Source: Burkholderia ambifaria AMMD
GTDB lineage: Bacteria; Pseudomonadota; Gammaproteobacteria; Burkholderiales; Burkholderiaceae
Assembly (NCBI RefSeq): GCF_000203915.1
Contig: NC_008390.1
Location: 1,798,001-1,862,000 of the forward strand
Direction of reading: 5' to 3'
DNA: 64,000 nucleotides
Each line of letters opens with the position of its first letter. The first letter of the stretch is position 1. This document shows positions 34,912 through 44,323 of this stretch, in pieces. The translations under genes were made by a program, and so were the position numbers. The notes under the pieces are model-generated. The model searched no databases. It was not told the origin of the DNA and saw only the letters and a list, made by a program, of their open reading frames with translations.

Positions 34912-35532
34912 TCAGCCCGGCTCGCGACCCAGCACGACCCGTGCGAAGAACCCCGCCAGCACCGCTTCGGCCGCGTCGGCCGACACGTGCTGCGGATCGG
35001 CTGTGTAATACGACTGCACGCCGTCGCACAGGCACATCAGCCCGAAGGCGAGCGTGTCCGCCGGCAGCAGCAGCGGCGTGCCCGCGCGCTCGGCGAAGCG
35101 CTGGATGAACTCGGCCATCTGCAGCCGCTTGCCGTGCAGGAACTGGTTGAAGCGCACGCGAAACTTCGCGTCGCGCGCCGCCTGCAGCTTCGCCTCGCCC
35201 CACAGCAGCGAATACTCGTCGTCGCGAAACAGCGTGCTGTAGTACGCGAGCGCCGTCGACTCCATCTGCTCGCGCGGCCCGCCCTCCTCGAAGATCGCCT
35301 CGAAATCGGCCCGCACCGAGTCATGGTCGCGCTCGAGCAGCTCGAGCAGCAGGTCCGACTTGCTGCGGAAGTTCGAGTAGAACGCGCCGCGCGTATAGCC
35401 GGCGGCCGCCGCGATGTCCTCGACGCTCGCGGCAACATAGCCTTTCTTCAGAAAAATCCGGTGCGCGGCTTTCAGCAGACGTTCGCGCGTCTGGTCCCGG
35501 CTCTGCTCGCGAGTTAAGCGCTGTGGTTTCAT
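34912..35532 (-). CDS. TetR-family repressor of the adjacent RND operon
   Basis: A 206-residue TetR/AcrR protein. The HTH reads SVEDIAAAAGYTRGAFYSNF and then RSKSDLLLELLE, and the C-terminal domain is helical and suited to hydrophobic ligands. It is divergent from the MFP-RND-OMF genes with 191 bases between starts. That gap contains a 26-base near-palindrome that is likely its operator. AcrR-like repression of the efflux operon is the obvious reading. Its inducer is not known. Confidence 0.92.
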   Translation of the reverse strand: MKPQRLTREQSRDQTRERLLKAAHRIFLKKGYVAASVEDIAAAAGYTRGAFYSNFRSKSDLLLELLERDHDSVRADFEAIFEEGGPREQMESTALAYYSTLFRDDEYSLLWGEAKLQAARDAKFRVRFNQFLHGKRLQMAEFIQRFAERAGTPLLLPADTLAFGLMCLCDGVQSYYTADPQHVSADAAEAVLAGFFARVVLGREPG

Positions 35533-35575
35533 GGCGCGCAGTCTAGCATCAACCCCCTTTCGGATTCATCTTTGC

Positions 35576-35601
35576 ATTCAGATACAGGTGTGTATTAGAA
35601 T
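35576..35601. promoter_or_regulatory. Putative TetR operator upstream of the RND operon
   Basis: ATTCAGATACA and TGTATTAGAAT are inverted halves (9 of 11 pairs match) around GGTG. The dyad lies 44 bases from the TetR start and 123 bases from the MFP start. Its size is right for a TetR dimer pair. Confidence 0.6.
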
Positions 35602-35723
35602 TCGCCGCAGTTTCCGAACGACTTCGTTCGGCACTGTCCGTGCGCGCCCACCCGGCGCCACTCGGGGCAAGCGCCCATCGCGCTTGCCGGCTTCGTTCCG
35701 CTCTCACCTGATCTGGGGGTTTC

Positions 35724-36833
35724 GTGAATCGCTCCGGTTCCCGCGCCGTGCTGCTGATCGGCACCGCGCTCGTCCTTGCCGCCTGTCATCCGAAGGAAGC
35801 CGCGCCGCCCGCGCCGCGCCCGGTCGTCGCGCTGCCCGTGCACGCCGACGGCGCCGCGGTCGCGACCACGCTGCCCGGCGAGATCCAGCCCCGTTATGCG
35901 ACGCCGCTGTCGTTCCGCATCGCCGGCAAGATCATCGAGCGCAAGGTGCGGCTCGGCGATACGGTCAAGGCCGGCCAGGTCGTCGCGCTGCTCGATCCGT
36001 CCGACGTCGAGAAGAACGCCGCGAGTGCGCAGGCGCAATTCGATGCCGCGACGCACAGCCTCGCGTTCGCGAAGCAGCAGCTCGAGCGCGACCGCGCACA
36101 GGCGCGCGAGAACCTGATCGCGACCGCGCAGCTCGAACAGACCCAGAACAGCTACACGTCGGCGCTCGCGCAGCGCGACCAGGCGCAGCAGCAGCTCGCG
36201 CTCGCGAAGAACCAGCTCCGCTATGCGACGCTCGTCGCCGATCACGCGGGCACCATCACCGCGGAACAGGCCGACACCGGCCAGAACGTCTCGGCCGGCC
36301 AGGCCGTCTACCAGCTCGCGTGGTCGGGCGACGTCGACGTCGTCAGCGACGTGCCCGAGGCCGCGCTCGCGTCGCTCACGCCCGGCCATGCGGCGAGCGT
36401 CACGCTGCCGTCGCTGCCCGGCCGCCAGTTCGCCGCGAAGGTGCGCGAGATCGCGCCGGCCGCCGATCCGCAGAGCCGCACCTATCGCGTGAAGCTCACG
36501 CTCGCCGCGCCCGATCCGGCCGTCCGCCTCGGGATGACCACGAACGTCGCGTTCGACGGCGCACCGGTTGCCGGCAACGCGCCGAGCATCACGCTGCCCG
36601 CGACCGCGCTGTTCCACGACGGCCCGCAGCCGGCCGTGTGGGTCGTGCGCACCAAGGACGACACGCTCGAGTTGCGCCGCGTCGACGTCGCACGCTTCAA
36701 CGAACGCACCGTCACCGTGTCGCACGGGCTGCAGCCTGGCGAACGCGTCGTGCTGCAGGGCGTGCACACGGTCAGCGCGGGCGAGAAGGTGCGGCCGGTC
36801 GCGCCGCTGCACCCGCAGGACTTCGCGTCATGA
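35724..36833 (+). CDS. RND efflux periplasmic adaptor lipoprotein (HlyD/AcrA family)
   Basis: A 369-residue adaptor starting at a GTG. The signal peptide ends in the lipobox LAAC, giving an N-terminal lipid anchor. Then come the barrel-sandwich half FRIAGKIIERKVRLGDTVKA, a coiled-coil hairpin rich in Gln/Ala, the second half VADHAGTITAEQADTGQNVS and a beta-barrel with RTYRVKLTL. The stop overlaps the permease ATG as ATGA. It is the fusion protein of a full MFP-RND-OMF set. Confidence 0.92.
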   Translation: MNRSGSRAVLLIGTALVLAACHPKEAAPPAPRPVVALPVHADGAAVATTLPGEIQPRYATPLSFRIAGKIIERKVRLGDTVKAGQVVALLDPSDVEKNAASAQAQFDAATHSLAFAKQQLERDRAQARENLIATAQLEQTQNSYTSALAQRDQAQQQLALAKNQLRYATLVADHAGTITAEQADTGQNVSAGQAVYQLAWSGDVDVVSDVPEAALASLTPGHAASVTLPSLPGRQFAAKVREIAPAADPQSRTYRVKLTLAAPDPAVRLGMTTNVAFDGAPVAGNAPSITLPATALFHDGPQPAVWVVRTKDDTLELRRVDVARFNERTVTVSHGLQPGERVVLQGVHTVSAGEKVRPVAPLHPQDFAS

Positions 36834-39800
36834 GCGGCCCCCGCGAAGAAGGCCGCTTCAACCTGTCGGCATGGGCGCTGCGCCACCAGGCGCTGGTCGT
36901 CTACCTGATCGCGCTCGCGACGCTCGCGGGCATCCTCGCGTACACGCGGCTCGCGCAATCCGAGGATCCGCCGTTCACGTTCCGCGTGATGGTGATCCGC
37001 ACGTTCTGGCCCGGCGCGAGCGCGCGGCAGGTGCAGGAACAGGTGACCGACCGGATCGGCCGCAAGCTGCAGGAAACGCCGGCCATCGACTTCCTGCGCA
37101 GCTATTCGCGGCCCGGCGAATCGCTGATCTTCTTCACGATGAAGGACGCGGCGCCCGTGAAGGACGTGCCCGAGACCTGGTACCAGATCCGCAAGAAGGT
37201 CGGCGACATCGGCTATACGCTGCCGCCCGGCGTGCAGGGCCCGTTCTTCAACGACGAGTTCGGCGACGTCTACACCAACATCTGGACGCTCGAAGGCGAC
37301 GGCTTCACGCCCGCGCAGCTCCACGACTATGCGGACCAGCTGCGCACCGTGCTGTTGCGCGTGCCGGGCGTCGGCAAGGTCGACTACTTCGGCGACCCCG
37401 ACCAGCGGATCTTCATCGAGGCCGACAACACGCAGCTCACGCGCCTCGGCATCTCGCCGCAGCAGCTCGGACAGGCCATCAACGCGCAGAACGACATCTC
37501 GTCGGCCGGCGTGCTGACGACCGCCGACGATCGCGTGTTCGTGCGGCCGAGCGGCCAGTTCGACAACGTCGCGGCGATCGCCGACACGCTGATCCGGATC
37601 AACGGCCGCACGTTCCGGCTCGGCGATCTCGCGACGGTGAAGCGCGGCTATGACGATCCGGTCGTCACGCAGATGCGCGCAAACGGCCATGCCGTGCTCG
37701 GCATCGGCGTGACGATGCAGCCGGGCGGCGACGTGATCCGGCTCGGCAACGCGCTCGATGCGGAATCGAAGGACCTGCAGGCGCAGCTGCCGGCGGGCCT
37801 CAAGCTGACGCTGGTGTCGAGCATGCCGCACGCGGTCGCGCATTCGGTCGACGATTTCCTGGAAGCCGTCGCCGAAGCCGTCGCGATCGTGCTGGTCGTG
37901 AGCCTCGTGTCGCTCGGCCTGCGCACCGGGATGGTCGTCGTGATCTCGATTCCGGTCGTGCTCGCCGTGACCGCCCTGTTCATGTACCTGTTCGACATCG
38001 GGCTGCACAAGGTGTCGCTCGGCACGCTGGTGCTCGCGCTCGGGCTGCTCGTCGACGACGCGATCATCGCGGTCGAGATGATGGCCGTGAAGCTCGAGCA
38101 GGGCTACAGCCGCGCGCGCGCCGCCGCGTTCGCGTACACGAGCACCGCGTTCCCGATGCTGACGGGCACGCTCGTCACGGTGTCGGGCTTCCTGCCGATC
38201 GCACTCGCGAAGTCGAGCACCGGCGAGTACACGCGCTCGATCTTCGAGGTGTCGGCGATCGCGCTGATCGCGTCGTGGTTCGCGGCCGTCGTGCTGATCC
38301 CGCTGCTCGGCTATCACCTGCTGCCCGAGCGCAAGAAGCACGCGCACGAAGCCCACCTGCCGGACGATCACGAGCACGACATCTACGACACGCGTTTCTA
38401 CCAGCGGCTGCGCGGCTGGGTCGACTGGTGCATCGAGCGGCGCTTCGTCGTGCTGCTGATCACCGGCGCGCTCTTCGTCGTCGCGCTGATGGGCTTCTCG
38501 CTCGTGCCGCAGCAGTTCTTCCCGAGCTCGGATCGCCCCGAGCTGCTCGTGGACGTGCGATTGCCCGAAGGCGCGTCGTTCGCGGCGACGCTGCGCGAGA
38601 CCGAGCGCCTCGAGAAAATACTCGACAAGCGGCCCGAGATCGATCATTCGGTGAACTTCGTCGGCAGCGGCGCGCCGCGCTTCTACCTGCCGCTCGACCA
38701 GCAGCTGCAGTTGCCGAACTTCGCGCAGTTCGTCGTCACCGCGAAATCGGTCAAGGATCGCGAGAAGCTCGCCGCCTGGCTCGAAACCACGCTGCGCGAC
38801 CAGTTCCCGGCCGTGCGCTGGCGCCTGTCGCGGCTCGAGAACGGCCCGCCCGTCGGCTACCCCGTGCAGTTCCGCGTGAGCGGCGACGACATCGCGACGG
38901 TGCGATCGATCGCCGAGAAGGTCGCGGCGACGATGCGCGGCGACGCGCGCACGGTGAACGTGCAGTTCGACTGGGACGAGCCGGCCGAGCGCTCGGTGCG
39001 CTTCGAGCTGGACCAGAAGAAGGCGCGCGAGCTGAACGTGACGTCGCAGGACGTGTCGAGCTTCCTCGCGATGACGCTGTCGGGCACGACCGTCACCCAG
39101 TATCGCGAACGCGACAAGCTGATCGCGGTCGACCTGCGCGCACCGCGTGCGGACCGTGTCGACCCGGCGAAGCTCGCGGGCCTCGCGCTGCCGACGCCGA
39201 ACGGCCCCGTGCCGCTCGGCTCGCTCGGCCGCTTCACGCCGGCACTCGAATACGGCGTGGTGTGGGAGCGCGACCGCCAGCCGACGATCACCGTGCAGTC
39301 CGACGTACGCGCCGGCGCCCAGGGCATCGACGTCACGCATACGATCGACGGCAAGCTGAATGCGTTGCGCACGCAACTGCCGGTCGGCTACCAGATCAAC
39401 ATCGGCGGGTCGGTCGAGGAAAGCGCGAAAGCGCAGAAGTCGATCAATGCGCAGATGCCGCTGATGGCGATCGCGGTGTTCACACTGCTGATGATCCAGC
39501 TGCAGAGCTTCTCGCGCGTGCTGATGGTCGTGCTGACCGCGCCGCTCGGGCTGATCGGCGTGGTCGGCACGCTGCTGCTGTTCGGCCAGCCGTTCGGCTT
39601 CGTCGCGATGCTCGGCGTGATCGCGATGTTCGGGATCATCATGCGCAACTCGGTGATTCTGGTCGACCAGATCGAGCAGGACATCGCGGCCGGCCACGGA
39701 CGCCTCGACGCAATCGTCGGCGCGACCGTGCGGCGCTTCCGTCCGATCACGCTGACGGCCGCGGCCGCCGTGCTCGCGCTGATCCCGCTGTTGCGCTCGA

Positions 39801-39973
39801 ACTTCTTCGGGCCGATGGCGACCGCGCTGATGGGCGGGATCACGAGCGCGACCGTGCTGACGCTGTTCTACCTGCCCGCGCTGTACGCCGCGTGGTTCCG
39901 CGTGAAGCGCGACGAACGCGACCCGCACGAACCGCCGCACGACGGCACACCTGCCGCGCCGTCGGGAGCCTGA
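36830..39973 (+). CDS. RND-family efflux permease
   Basis: A 1047-residue RND transporter with the usual two repeats of one helix, a large periplasmic loop and five to six helices. The proton-relay Asp pair is in GLLVDDAIIAVEMM in TM4. Other landmarks are GGDVIRLGNALDAE, LPIALAKSSTGEYTRSIF, FSLVPQQFFPSSDRPELL at the start of the second half and GIIMRNSVILVDQIEQD. It resembles the TriC/VexF branch more than AcrB by its N-terminus, but that is a judgement by eye. The antibiotic profile cannot be read from sequence. Confidence 0.93.
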   Translation: MSGPREEGRFNLSAWALRHQALVVYLIALATLAGILAYTRLAQSEDPPFTFRVMVIRTFWPGASARQVQEQVTDRIGRKLQETPAIDFLRSYSRPGESLIFFTMKDAAPVKDVPETWYQIRKKVGDIGYTLPPGVQGPFFNDEFGDVYTNIWTLEGDGFTPAQLHDYADQLRTVLLRVPGVGKVDYFGDPDQRIFIEADNTQLTRLGISPQQLGQAINAQNDISSAGVLTTADDRVFVRPSGQFDNVAAIADTLIRINGRTFRLGDLATVKRGYDDPVVTQMRANGHAVLGIGVTMQPGGDVIRLGNALDAESKDLQAQLPAGLKLTLVSSMPHAVAHSVDDFLEAVAEAVAIVLVVSLVSLGLRTGMVVVISIPVVLAVTALFMYLFDIGLHKVSLGTLVLALGLLVDDAIIAVEMMAVKLEQGYSRARAAAFAYTSTAFPMLTGTLVTVSGFLPIALAKSSTGEYTRSIFEVSAIALIASWFAAVVLIPLLGYHLLPERKKHAHEAHLPDDHEHDIYDTRFYQRLRGWVDWCIERRFVVLLITGALFVVALMGFSLVPQQFFPSSDRPELLVDVRLPEGASFAATLRETERLEKILDKRPEIDHSVNFVGSGAPRFYLPLDQQLQLPNFAQFVVTAKSVKDREKLAAWLETTLRDQFPAVRWRLSRLENGPPVGYPVQFRVSGDDIATVRSIAEKVAATMRGDARTVNVQFDWDEPAERSVRFELDQKKARELNVTSQDVSSFLAMTLSGTTVTQYRERDKLIAVDLRAPRADRVDPAKLAGLALPTPNGPVPLGSLGRFTPALEYGVVWERDRQPTITVQSDVRAGAQGIDVTHTIDGKLNALRTQLPVGYQINIGGSVEESAKAQKSINAQMPLMAIAVFTLLMIQLQSFSRVLMVVLTAPLGLIGVVGTLLLFGQPFGFVAMLGVIAMFGIIMRNSVILVDQIEQDIAAGHGRLDAIVGATVRRFRPITLTAAAAVLALIPLLRSNFFGPMATALMGGITSATVLTLFYLPALYAAWFRVKRDERDPHEPPHDGTPAAPSGA

Positions 39974-39975
39974 CC

Positions 39976-41586
39976 ATGGAACTGTCGATGAACCTGAAAA
40001 CCAAGGCCGCGCGAGCGCTCGCGGCCGCGAGCCTCGCCGGGCCGCTGGCCGGCTGCGCATGGTTCGCGCCGAGCGGCGAGCCGCCCGCGATGCCGTCGCC
40101 CGCGCATTACGGCGCGACGCCGCAATCGCAGCAGACCGTCGCCGCGCAAGGCGTCGCGCAGCAGTTCGAGGTCGGCGCGCAGCCGGTACCAGACTGGTGG
40201 ACGCAGTACCGTTCCGATGCGCTGAACGCGCTCGTCGACGAAGGGCTGCGCAACAGCCCGACGCTCGGCGCGGCGTCGCATTCGCTGGATGCCGCGCGCG
40301 AGCAGCTGCGCGGGCAGATCGGCAGCTCGATGCTGCCGTCGATCGACGCGGGCGCCCAGGCCACGCGCCAGCGCGCGCTCGGCGTGCCGATTCCCGCCCT
40401 CGGCGCGCCGACGCTGCTGTACGACACGTTCGTCGGGCAATTGCAGGCGAGCTACACGATCGACCTGTTCGGCGTGTCGCGCTTCGCGAATCGCGCGCTC
40501 GCGAAACGCGTCGACGTCAGTGCGTTCCAGCTCGAATCCGCCCGGCGCGCGCTGGCCGCGAACATCGTCACCACGTCGATCACCGTGGCGGTGCTCAATG
40601 CGCAGATCGAGACGACCGAGCGGCTCGTCGCGCTCGCGAACGATCAGGCGCACGACGCCGAACGCCGCCATGCGCTCGGTTCGGCGTCGCGCAGCGACGC
40701 GCTGAGTGCGCGGCAAAGCGCCGACACGTTCGCGGCGAGCCTGCCCGCATTGCGCCAGCAACGCGACTCGGCCCGCCATGCGCTCGCGGTGCTGGTCGGC
40801 CGCACGCCCGACCGGCCGCCGGCCGATCTCGCGCTCGCCGATCTGCACTTGCCGGAGCAGGTGCCCGTCGTCGTGCCGTCGGATCTGCTGCAAAGCCGCC
40901 CGGACATCCAGGCCGCCGACGCCGGGCTGAAGGCGGCCGCGGCCGAAGTGGGCCTCGCGACCGCGCAGATGTTTCCGCAGTTGTCGCTGTCGGCGGCGAT
41001 GGGCAAAGGCGGCTTCAGCTGGCCGACGATGCTGTCGGGCGCCGGTTCGATCTGGAACGTCGGCGCGTCGCTGAGCCAGCCGATCTTCCACGGCGGTGCG
41101 CTGCTCGCCCAGCGTCGGGCGGCGAAGGCGACCTACGAGGCCGCGGTCGATCAGTACAAGCAGGCCGTGCTCGGCGCATTCCAGAACGTCGCCGATTCGC
41201 TCGCGGCGCTCGAGCACGATGCTGAGGCGCTCGACGCGTCGTCGCACGCCGCGCTTTCCGCGCGCGGCGCGTACGACGACGCGGCCGCCCGCGTGCGGCT
41301 CGGCGCGCTGCCGCCGTCGGCCGCGCGCGCGAGCGAACTGCAGTACCGCAATGCGCGGCTCGACGAGCTTCGCGCGACCGGCGCACGGTTCGCGGATACC
41401 GCACGGCTTTACCAGGCGATGGGCACGCCGCCGGTCGACGGCGCGGGCGTCGGCGTCGGCAAGGCCGTGAAAACCGACCAAGCCGGCAATCCCGGCAACG
41501 CGGCTCACGACGCCCCCGCCACCCAGGCGCGCACGGCCGCGCCCGATGCGCCGCCGTCACCACCTTCGCCGCCGTCCCCCCAATAA
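39976..41586 (+). CDS. Outer-membrane efflux lipoprotein of the RND operon
   Basis: A 536-residue NodT/OprM-type outer-membrane factor. The lipobox is LAGC after a short signal peptide. VPDWWTQYRSDALNALVDEG, ASYTIDLFGVSRFAN, LLQSRPDIQAADAGLKAAAA and VGASLSQPIFHGGALLAQRR are the conserved repeats. The ATG at 39976 follows the permease stop by 2 bases. The last about 40 residues form a Pro/Ala/Asn-rich tail not usual in the family. It completes the pump. Confidence 0.92.
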   Translation: MELSMNLKTKAARALAAASLAGPLAGCAWFAPSGEPPAMPSPAHYGATPQSQQTVAAQGVAQQFEVGAQPVPDWWTQYRSDALNALVDEGLRNSPTLGAASHSLDAAREQLRGQIGSSMLPSIDAGAQATRQRALGVPIPALGAPTLLYDTFVGQLQASYTIDLFGVSRFANRALAKRVDVSAFQLESARRALAANIVTTSITVAVLNAQIETTERLVALANDQAHDAERRHALGSASRSDALSARQSADTFAASLPALRQQRDSARHALAVLVGRTPDRPPADLALADLHLPEQVPVVVPSDLLQSRPDIQAADAGLKAAAAEVGLATAQMFPQLSLSAAMGKGGFSWPTMLSGAGSIWNVGASLSQPIFHGGALLAQRRAAKATYEAAVDQYKQAVLGAFQNVADSLAALEHDAEALDASSHAALSARGAYDDAAARVRLGALPPSAARASELQYRNARLDELRATGARFADTARLYQAMGTPPVDGAGVGVGKAVKTDQAGNPGNAAHDAPATQARTAAPDAPPSPPSPPSPQ

Positions 41587-41608
41587 CGCGCGGTTTCCTT
41601 CAGGCGCA

Positions 41609-41635
41609 CGGCGCGCGGGGCCATCCCGCGCGCCG
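41609..41635. terminator. Perfect 11-base GC hairpin after the RND operon
   Basis: CGGCGCGCGGG and CCCGCGCGCCG flank a GCCAT loop, 22 bases after the stop. It lacks a T run and is probably a terminator or an mRNA-stabilising hairpin. Confidence 0.5.
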
Positions 41636-41651
41636 ATCCGCGATCTTCCGC

Positions 41652-41682
41652 TTGACCCTCACGTAGCGTAACGTTCGAGACT
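41652..41682 (+). promoter_or_regulatory. MerR-type promoter region
   Basis: TTGACC at 41652-41657 is a good -35 box. The following CCTCACGTAGCGTAACGTTCG carries a weak dyad, and the next -10-like hexamer is about 19 bases away, as in promoters twisted by MerR proteins. It precedes the MerR-TipAS gene at 41711 and would be autoregulated. Confidence 0.5.
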
Positions 41683-41710
41683 CCAGTGTGCGCACCGAAC
41701 GGAGGAACGA

Positions 41711-42742
41711 ATGCGACTGAAAGTGGGAGAACTGGCGAAACGCAGCGGGCTGACCGTCCGCACGCTTCATCACTATCACGCGATCGGTCTGCTGACGCCT
41801 TCGGCGCGCGCCGACAACGGCTACCGGCTGTACGACCGCCACGACATCGCCCGGCTCCACCAGATCCAGGCGTTGCGTCGCTTCGGACTGTCGCTCGCCG
41901 AAATCGGCGACCACCTGAACCAGCCCGGCACCACCCCGCTCGTCGATCTCATCTCGAAGCAGATCGCGCTGCTCGACCGTCAGCTCGCGCAGACCGCGCA
42001 GCTCCGCGAGCGCCTCGTGAGCCTGCACGCGCAGCTCGCGGCGGGCACGGAGCCGGAACTGGCCGATTGGCTCACCACACTGGAGTTGATGACCGTGTAC
42101 GACAAATATTTTTCCGAGGAAGAACTCGCGCGCATGCCGATGTACCAGAAGAGCCAGGCGGGCGACGCGGAATGGATTTCGCTCATCGGCGAGGTCCGTG
42201 CGCTGCACGACGCGGGCGTGCCGCCCGAGGACGAGCGCGTGCGTGCGCTCGCCGCGCGCTGGATGGCGCTGCTCGTGCGCGACACGAACAACGACCCGCG
42301 GCTGCTCGCGAAGCTGAACCTGATGCACGAACGGGAACCGGCGATGCAGTCGAAGATCGGCATTTCGACCGCGCTGCGCGACTATGTGCTGCGCGCGACG
42401 GCGGAGACGAAAATGCGCATTTTCGAGAAGTATCTCGCGCCGGACGAGATCCGCTTCATGCGGGCGCACTACGGCGAACGCGCGATGGAATGGCCGCAAC
42501 TGATGGCCGACGTGCGCGACGCGATCGACGCGGGCGCGACGCCCGATTCGCCGCAAGGCCGCGCGCTCGCGCAGCGCTGGCTCGATCTGTTCTGCAGCTA
42601 CGCGGGCCACGATCCGGCCACGCACGCCAAGTTTCGCCACGCGCTGATGAACGAGCCGGCGCTGACGAAGGATTCGTGGACCGACGACACGCTGCTCGGT
42701 TTCGTGCGCGACGCGATGGCGCAGCTTGCGCCTGCGCGCTGA
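41711..42742 (+). CDS. MerR-family regulator with TipAS-like C-terminal domain
   Basis: A 343-residue protein. The N-terminal MerR winged helix is MRLKVGELAKRSGLTVRTLH then HYHAIGLLTPSARADNGYRL, followed by a dimerisation coiled coil. The long helical C-terminal part includes MTVYDKYFSEEELARMP and AGVPPEDERVRALAARWMAL. This is the TipAS drug-binding fold of multidrug-sensing MerR proteins. It stands alone with its own promoter and terminator. It may respond to a peptide antibiotic or metabolite. Confidence 0.88.
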   Translation: MRLKVGELAKRSGLTVRTLHHYHAIGLLTPSARADNGYRLYDRHDIARLHQIQALRRFGLSLAEIGDHLNQPGTTPLVDLISKQIALLDRQLAQTAQLRERLVSLHAQLAAGTEPELADWLTTLELMTVYDKYFSEEELARMPMYQKSQAGDAEWISLIGEVRALHDAGVPPEDERVRALAARWMALLVRDTNNDPRLLAKLNLMHEREPAMQSKIGISTALRDYVLRATAETKMRIFEKYLAPDEIRFMRAHYGERAMEWPQLMADVRDAIDAGATPDSPQGRALAQRWLDLFCSYAGHDPATHAKFRHALMNEPALTKDSWTDDTLLGFVRDAMAQLAPAR

Positions 42743-42764
42743 GCGTGTTGAGCGCATGAAGGTG

Positions 42765-42800
42765 CGGGCGGCACGCGGGTTTCCCGCATGCCGCCCGTTT
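42765..42800. terminator. Terminator between MerR gene and convergent hypothetical gene
   Basis: 15-base arms at 42765-42779 and 42783-42797 pair with one mismatch around TTT, and TTT follows at 42798-42800. It serves the MerR gene and possibly also the convergent gene, whose stop touches it. Confidence 0.6.
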
Positions 42801-43507
42801 CACCATTTGCAGCCGGTGTCGCGAACCGCATCCAGTGCGAGCATCGGCAATGCGAGCAGGCCCGCGCCCGAATAGGCGTGCCGGCAGTCGGCGCGACGGG
42901 CGTCCGACATGCCGTCGGCCAGCCTCGCGTCGACGGTGTCGCGGCTCGCCGCCGAGCCGCCGGACGACGCGCCCAATGCACCGACCGCCGCCTGCGCCGG
43001 ACTGCGCGCCGCTGCATGCCGCGAGCCGATTGCATCCAGATCGCGACGCCAGTCGAGGTCTGGGCTGGATGCGGTCTCGGGATGATTTTCAAGTCGGTTT
43101 GCGATTGCGCCGGCAGGTGTCTCGCGTTGCCGATGCGAAACGCCCGCCACCTCCGAAGTCGACCGCATCGTCATGCGCGACGTTGCAACCGCGGCGGATC
43201 GTTTCGTCGATCGCACGGCGCGCTCGACTCCGCCCTCACCCACGATCGGGCCGGTTCGCCCGGCGTCACGCGCGCGCTCCGCGGGCGTGGGTTGCGCGGG
43301 GATCAGCTCGACACGCAGCGTGATCCGGGGCGGCGCCCCGGCTTTCAGGCCGGTAGCCGTCGATGCCTGTTGCAGCACGAACCATCCGAGCAGGTGAATC
43401 GATACGGAGACTGCGACGGCCAGCGCGACGATGCGCGGCCGACGGCACCCCACCGTCTCGACACGTCGCGGCGGCGATGTGTCAGTCCGGCTCGCCGACA
43501 CCGTCAT
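42800..43507 (-). CDS. Hypothetical membrane-anchored protein with conserved C-terminus
   Basis: A 235-residue protein. One transmembrane helix lies near the N-terminus (RIVALAVAVSVSIHLLGWFV) and is followed by a low-complexity Arg/Ala/Ser linker. The conserved end is ADCRHAYSGAGLLALPMLAL then DAVRDTGCKW with two Cys. This is the look of a TonB-like periplasmic protein of Burkholderia with an unknown role. Its start overlaps the end of the XRE gene by 26 bases on the same strand. Confidence 0.7.
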   Translation of the reverse strand: MTVSASRTDTSPPRRVETVGCRRPRIVALAVAVSVSIHLLGWFVLQQASTATGLKAGAPPRITLRVELIPAQPTPAERARDAGRTGPIVGEGGVERAVRSTKRSAAVATSRMTMRSTSEVAGVSHRQRETPAGAIANRLENHPETASSPDLDWRRDLDAIGSRHAAARSPAQAAVGALGASSGGSAASRDTVDARLADGMSDARRADCRHAYSGAGLLALPMLALDAVRDTGCKW

Positions 43508-43706
43508 CGCTGAACGCGAGCAGGTCGCCGGGCTGGCAGTCGAGATAGCGGCAGATGGCTTCGAGCGTCGCGAAGCGGATGCCCTTGACCTTCCCTTGCT
43601 TGAGCAGCGACAGATTCTGTTCGGTGATGCCGACGGCCGCCGCGAGATCCTTCGAGCGGACCTTGCGCGTCGCGAGCATCACATCGAGCCTGACTACGAT
43701 CGTCAT
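43482..43706 (-). CDS. Small XRE/Cro-type HTH regulator (YozG-like)
   Basis: A 74-residue protein that is almost only a helix-turn-helix: MLATRKVRSKDLAAAVGITE and then QNLSLLKQGKVKGIRFATLE, with ICRYLDCQPGDLL. It matches the YozG-type regulators that pair with DUF2975 membrane proteins, and such a gene lies 8 bases upstream on the same strand. The operator is probably the perfect inverted repeat at 44324-44340 before that gene. Confidence 0.88.
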   Translation of the reverse strand: MTIVVRLDVMLATRKVRSKDLAAAVGITEQNLSLLKQGKVKGIRFATLEAICRYLDCQPGDLLAFSDDGVGEPD

Positions 43707-43714
43707 CGCGCGCC

Positions 43715-44275
43715 TCAGACGAATTGCCGATGCTCGGCGTCGAGCTCGCTCGCCTGCCGGAGAATGTGCGCGATGACCGCGATGCACGCCGCGGTGAACA
43801 GCGCGACCACATACGGCAAGCTGAAGCCGATGGTGACCACATGATGGCCGACCGGTTCGCGCAGCGTCGCCCACATGCTCAGCAGCGGCTCGCACAACAG
43901 GCTCAGCAATACCCACAGGCCGATCGCACGGCCCGTCTGGCCGAGGTGGCCGGCCGCCTGCACGGAGAAATAGTCGCGGCGCGCGTAGGTGCGGAACAGC
44001 GCGCGCAGATGCCGCAGGCCGTTTGCGAGCGCAATCAGCGGCACGCTCGACAGCAGGATGCCGACGGCCTTCTGCCACCACGGGAAGGCGGCGACGTCCA
44101 CGCGCAGGTTCGAGATCACCGAATCGGTGAGGCCGAACACGAGGCCGGGCCCGGAGGCCCCGTTCAGCGACGGAAACGCCCAGCACGCGGCGTTGAGCAC
44201 CAGCATGCCGACGATGAACCCCAGCGTGACGGTAGCCATCTGCTGGCTGATACGGGCAATGCGATCGGAATGCAT
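43715..44275 (-). CDS. DUF2975 membrane protein
   Basis: A 186-residue protein with four predicted transmembrane segments, including VTLGFIVGMLVLNAACWAF near the start and IGFSLPYVVALFTAACIAVIAHIL near the end. ALFRTYARRDYFSVQAAGHL is the conserved loop of the DUF2975 family. It is followed by the XRE gene, the usual order for this pair. The function is unknown; a sensor or modulator of the small regulator is often suggested. Confidence 0.82.
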   Translation of the reverse strand: MHSDRIARISQQMATVTLGFIVGMLVLNAACWAFPSLNGASGPGLVFGLTDSVISNLRVDVAAFPWWQKAVGILLSSVPLIALANGLRHLRALFRTYARRDYFSVQAAGHLGQTGRAIGLWVLLSLLCEPLLSMWATLREPVGHHVVTIGFSLPYVVALFTAACIAVIAHILRQASELDAEHRQFV

Positions 44276-44323
44276 GTGAAGTCCTCGACGTCGAATGAAC
44301 GAGCGTCGATTGTACGTCGATAG

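Noticed and set aside
36482..40060. A 1192-codon open frame antiparallel to the RND permease
   Set aside because: It is rich in Arg, Asp, His and Gln and lacks any domain. It mirrors the codon bias of the high-GC gene on the other strand.
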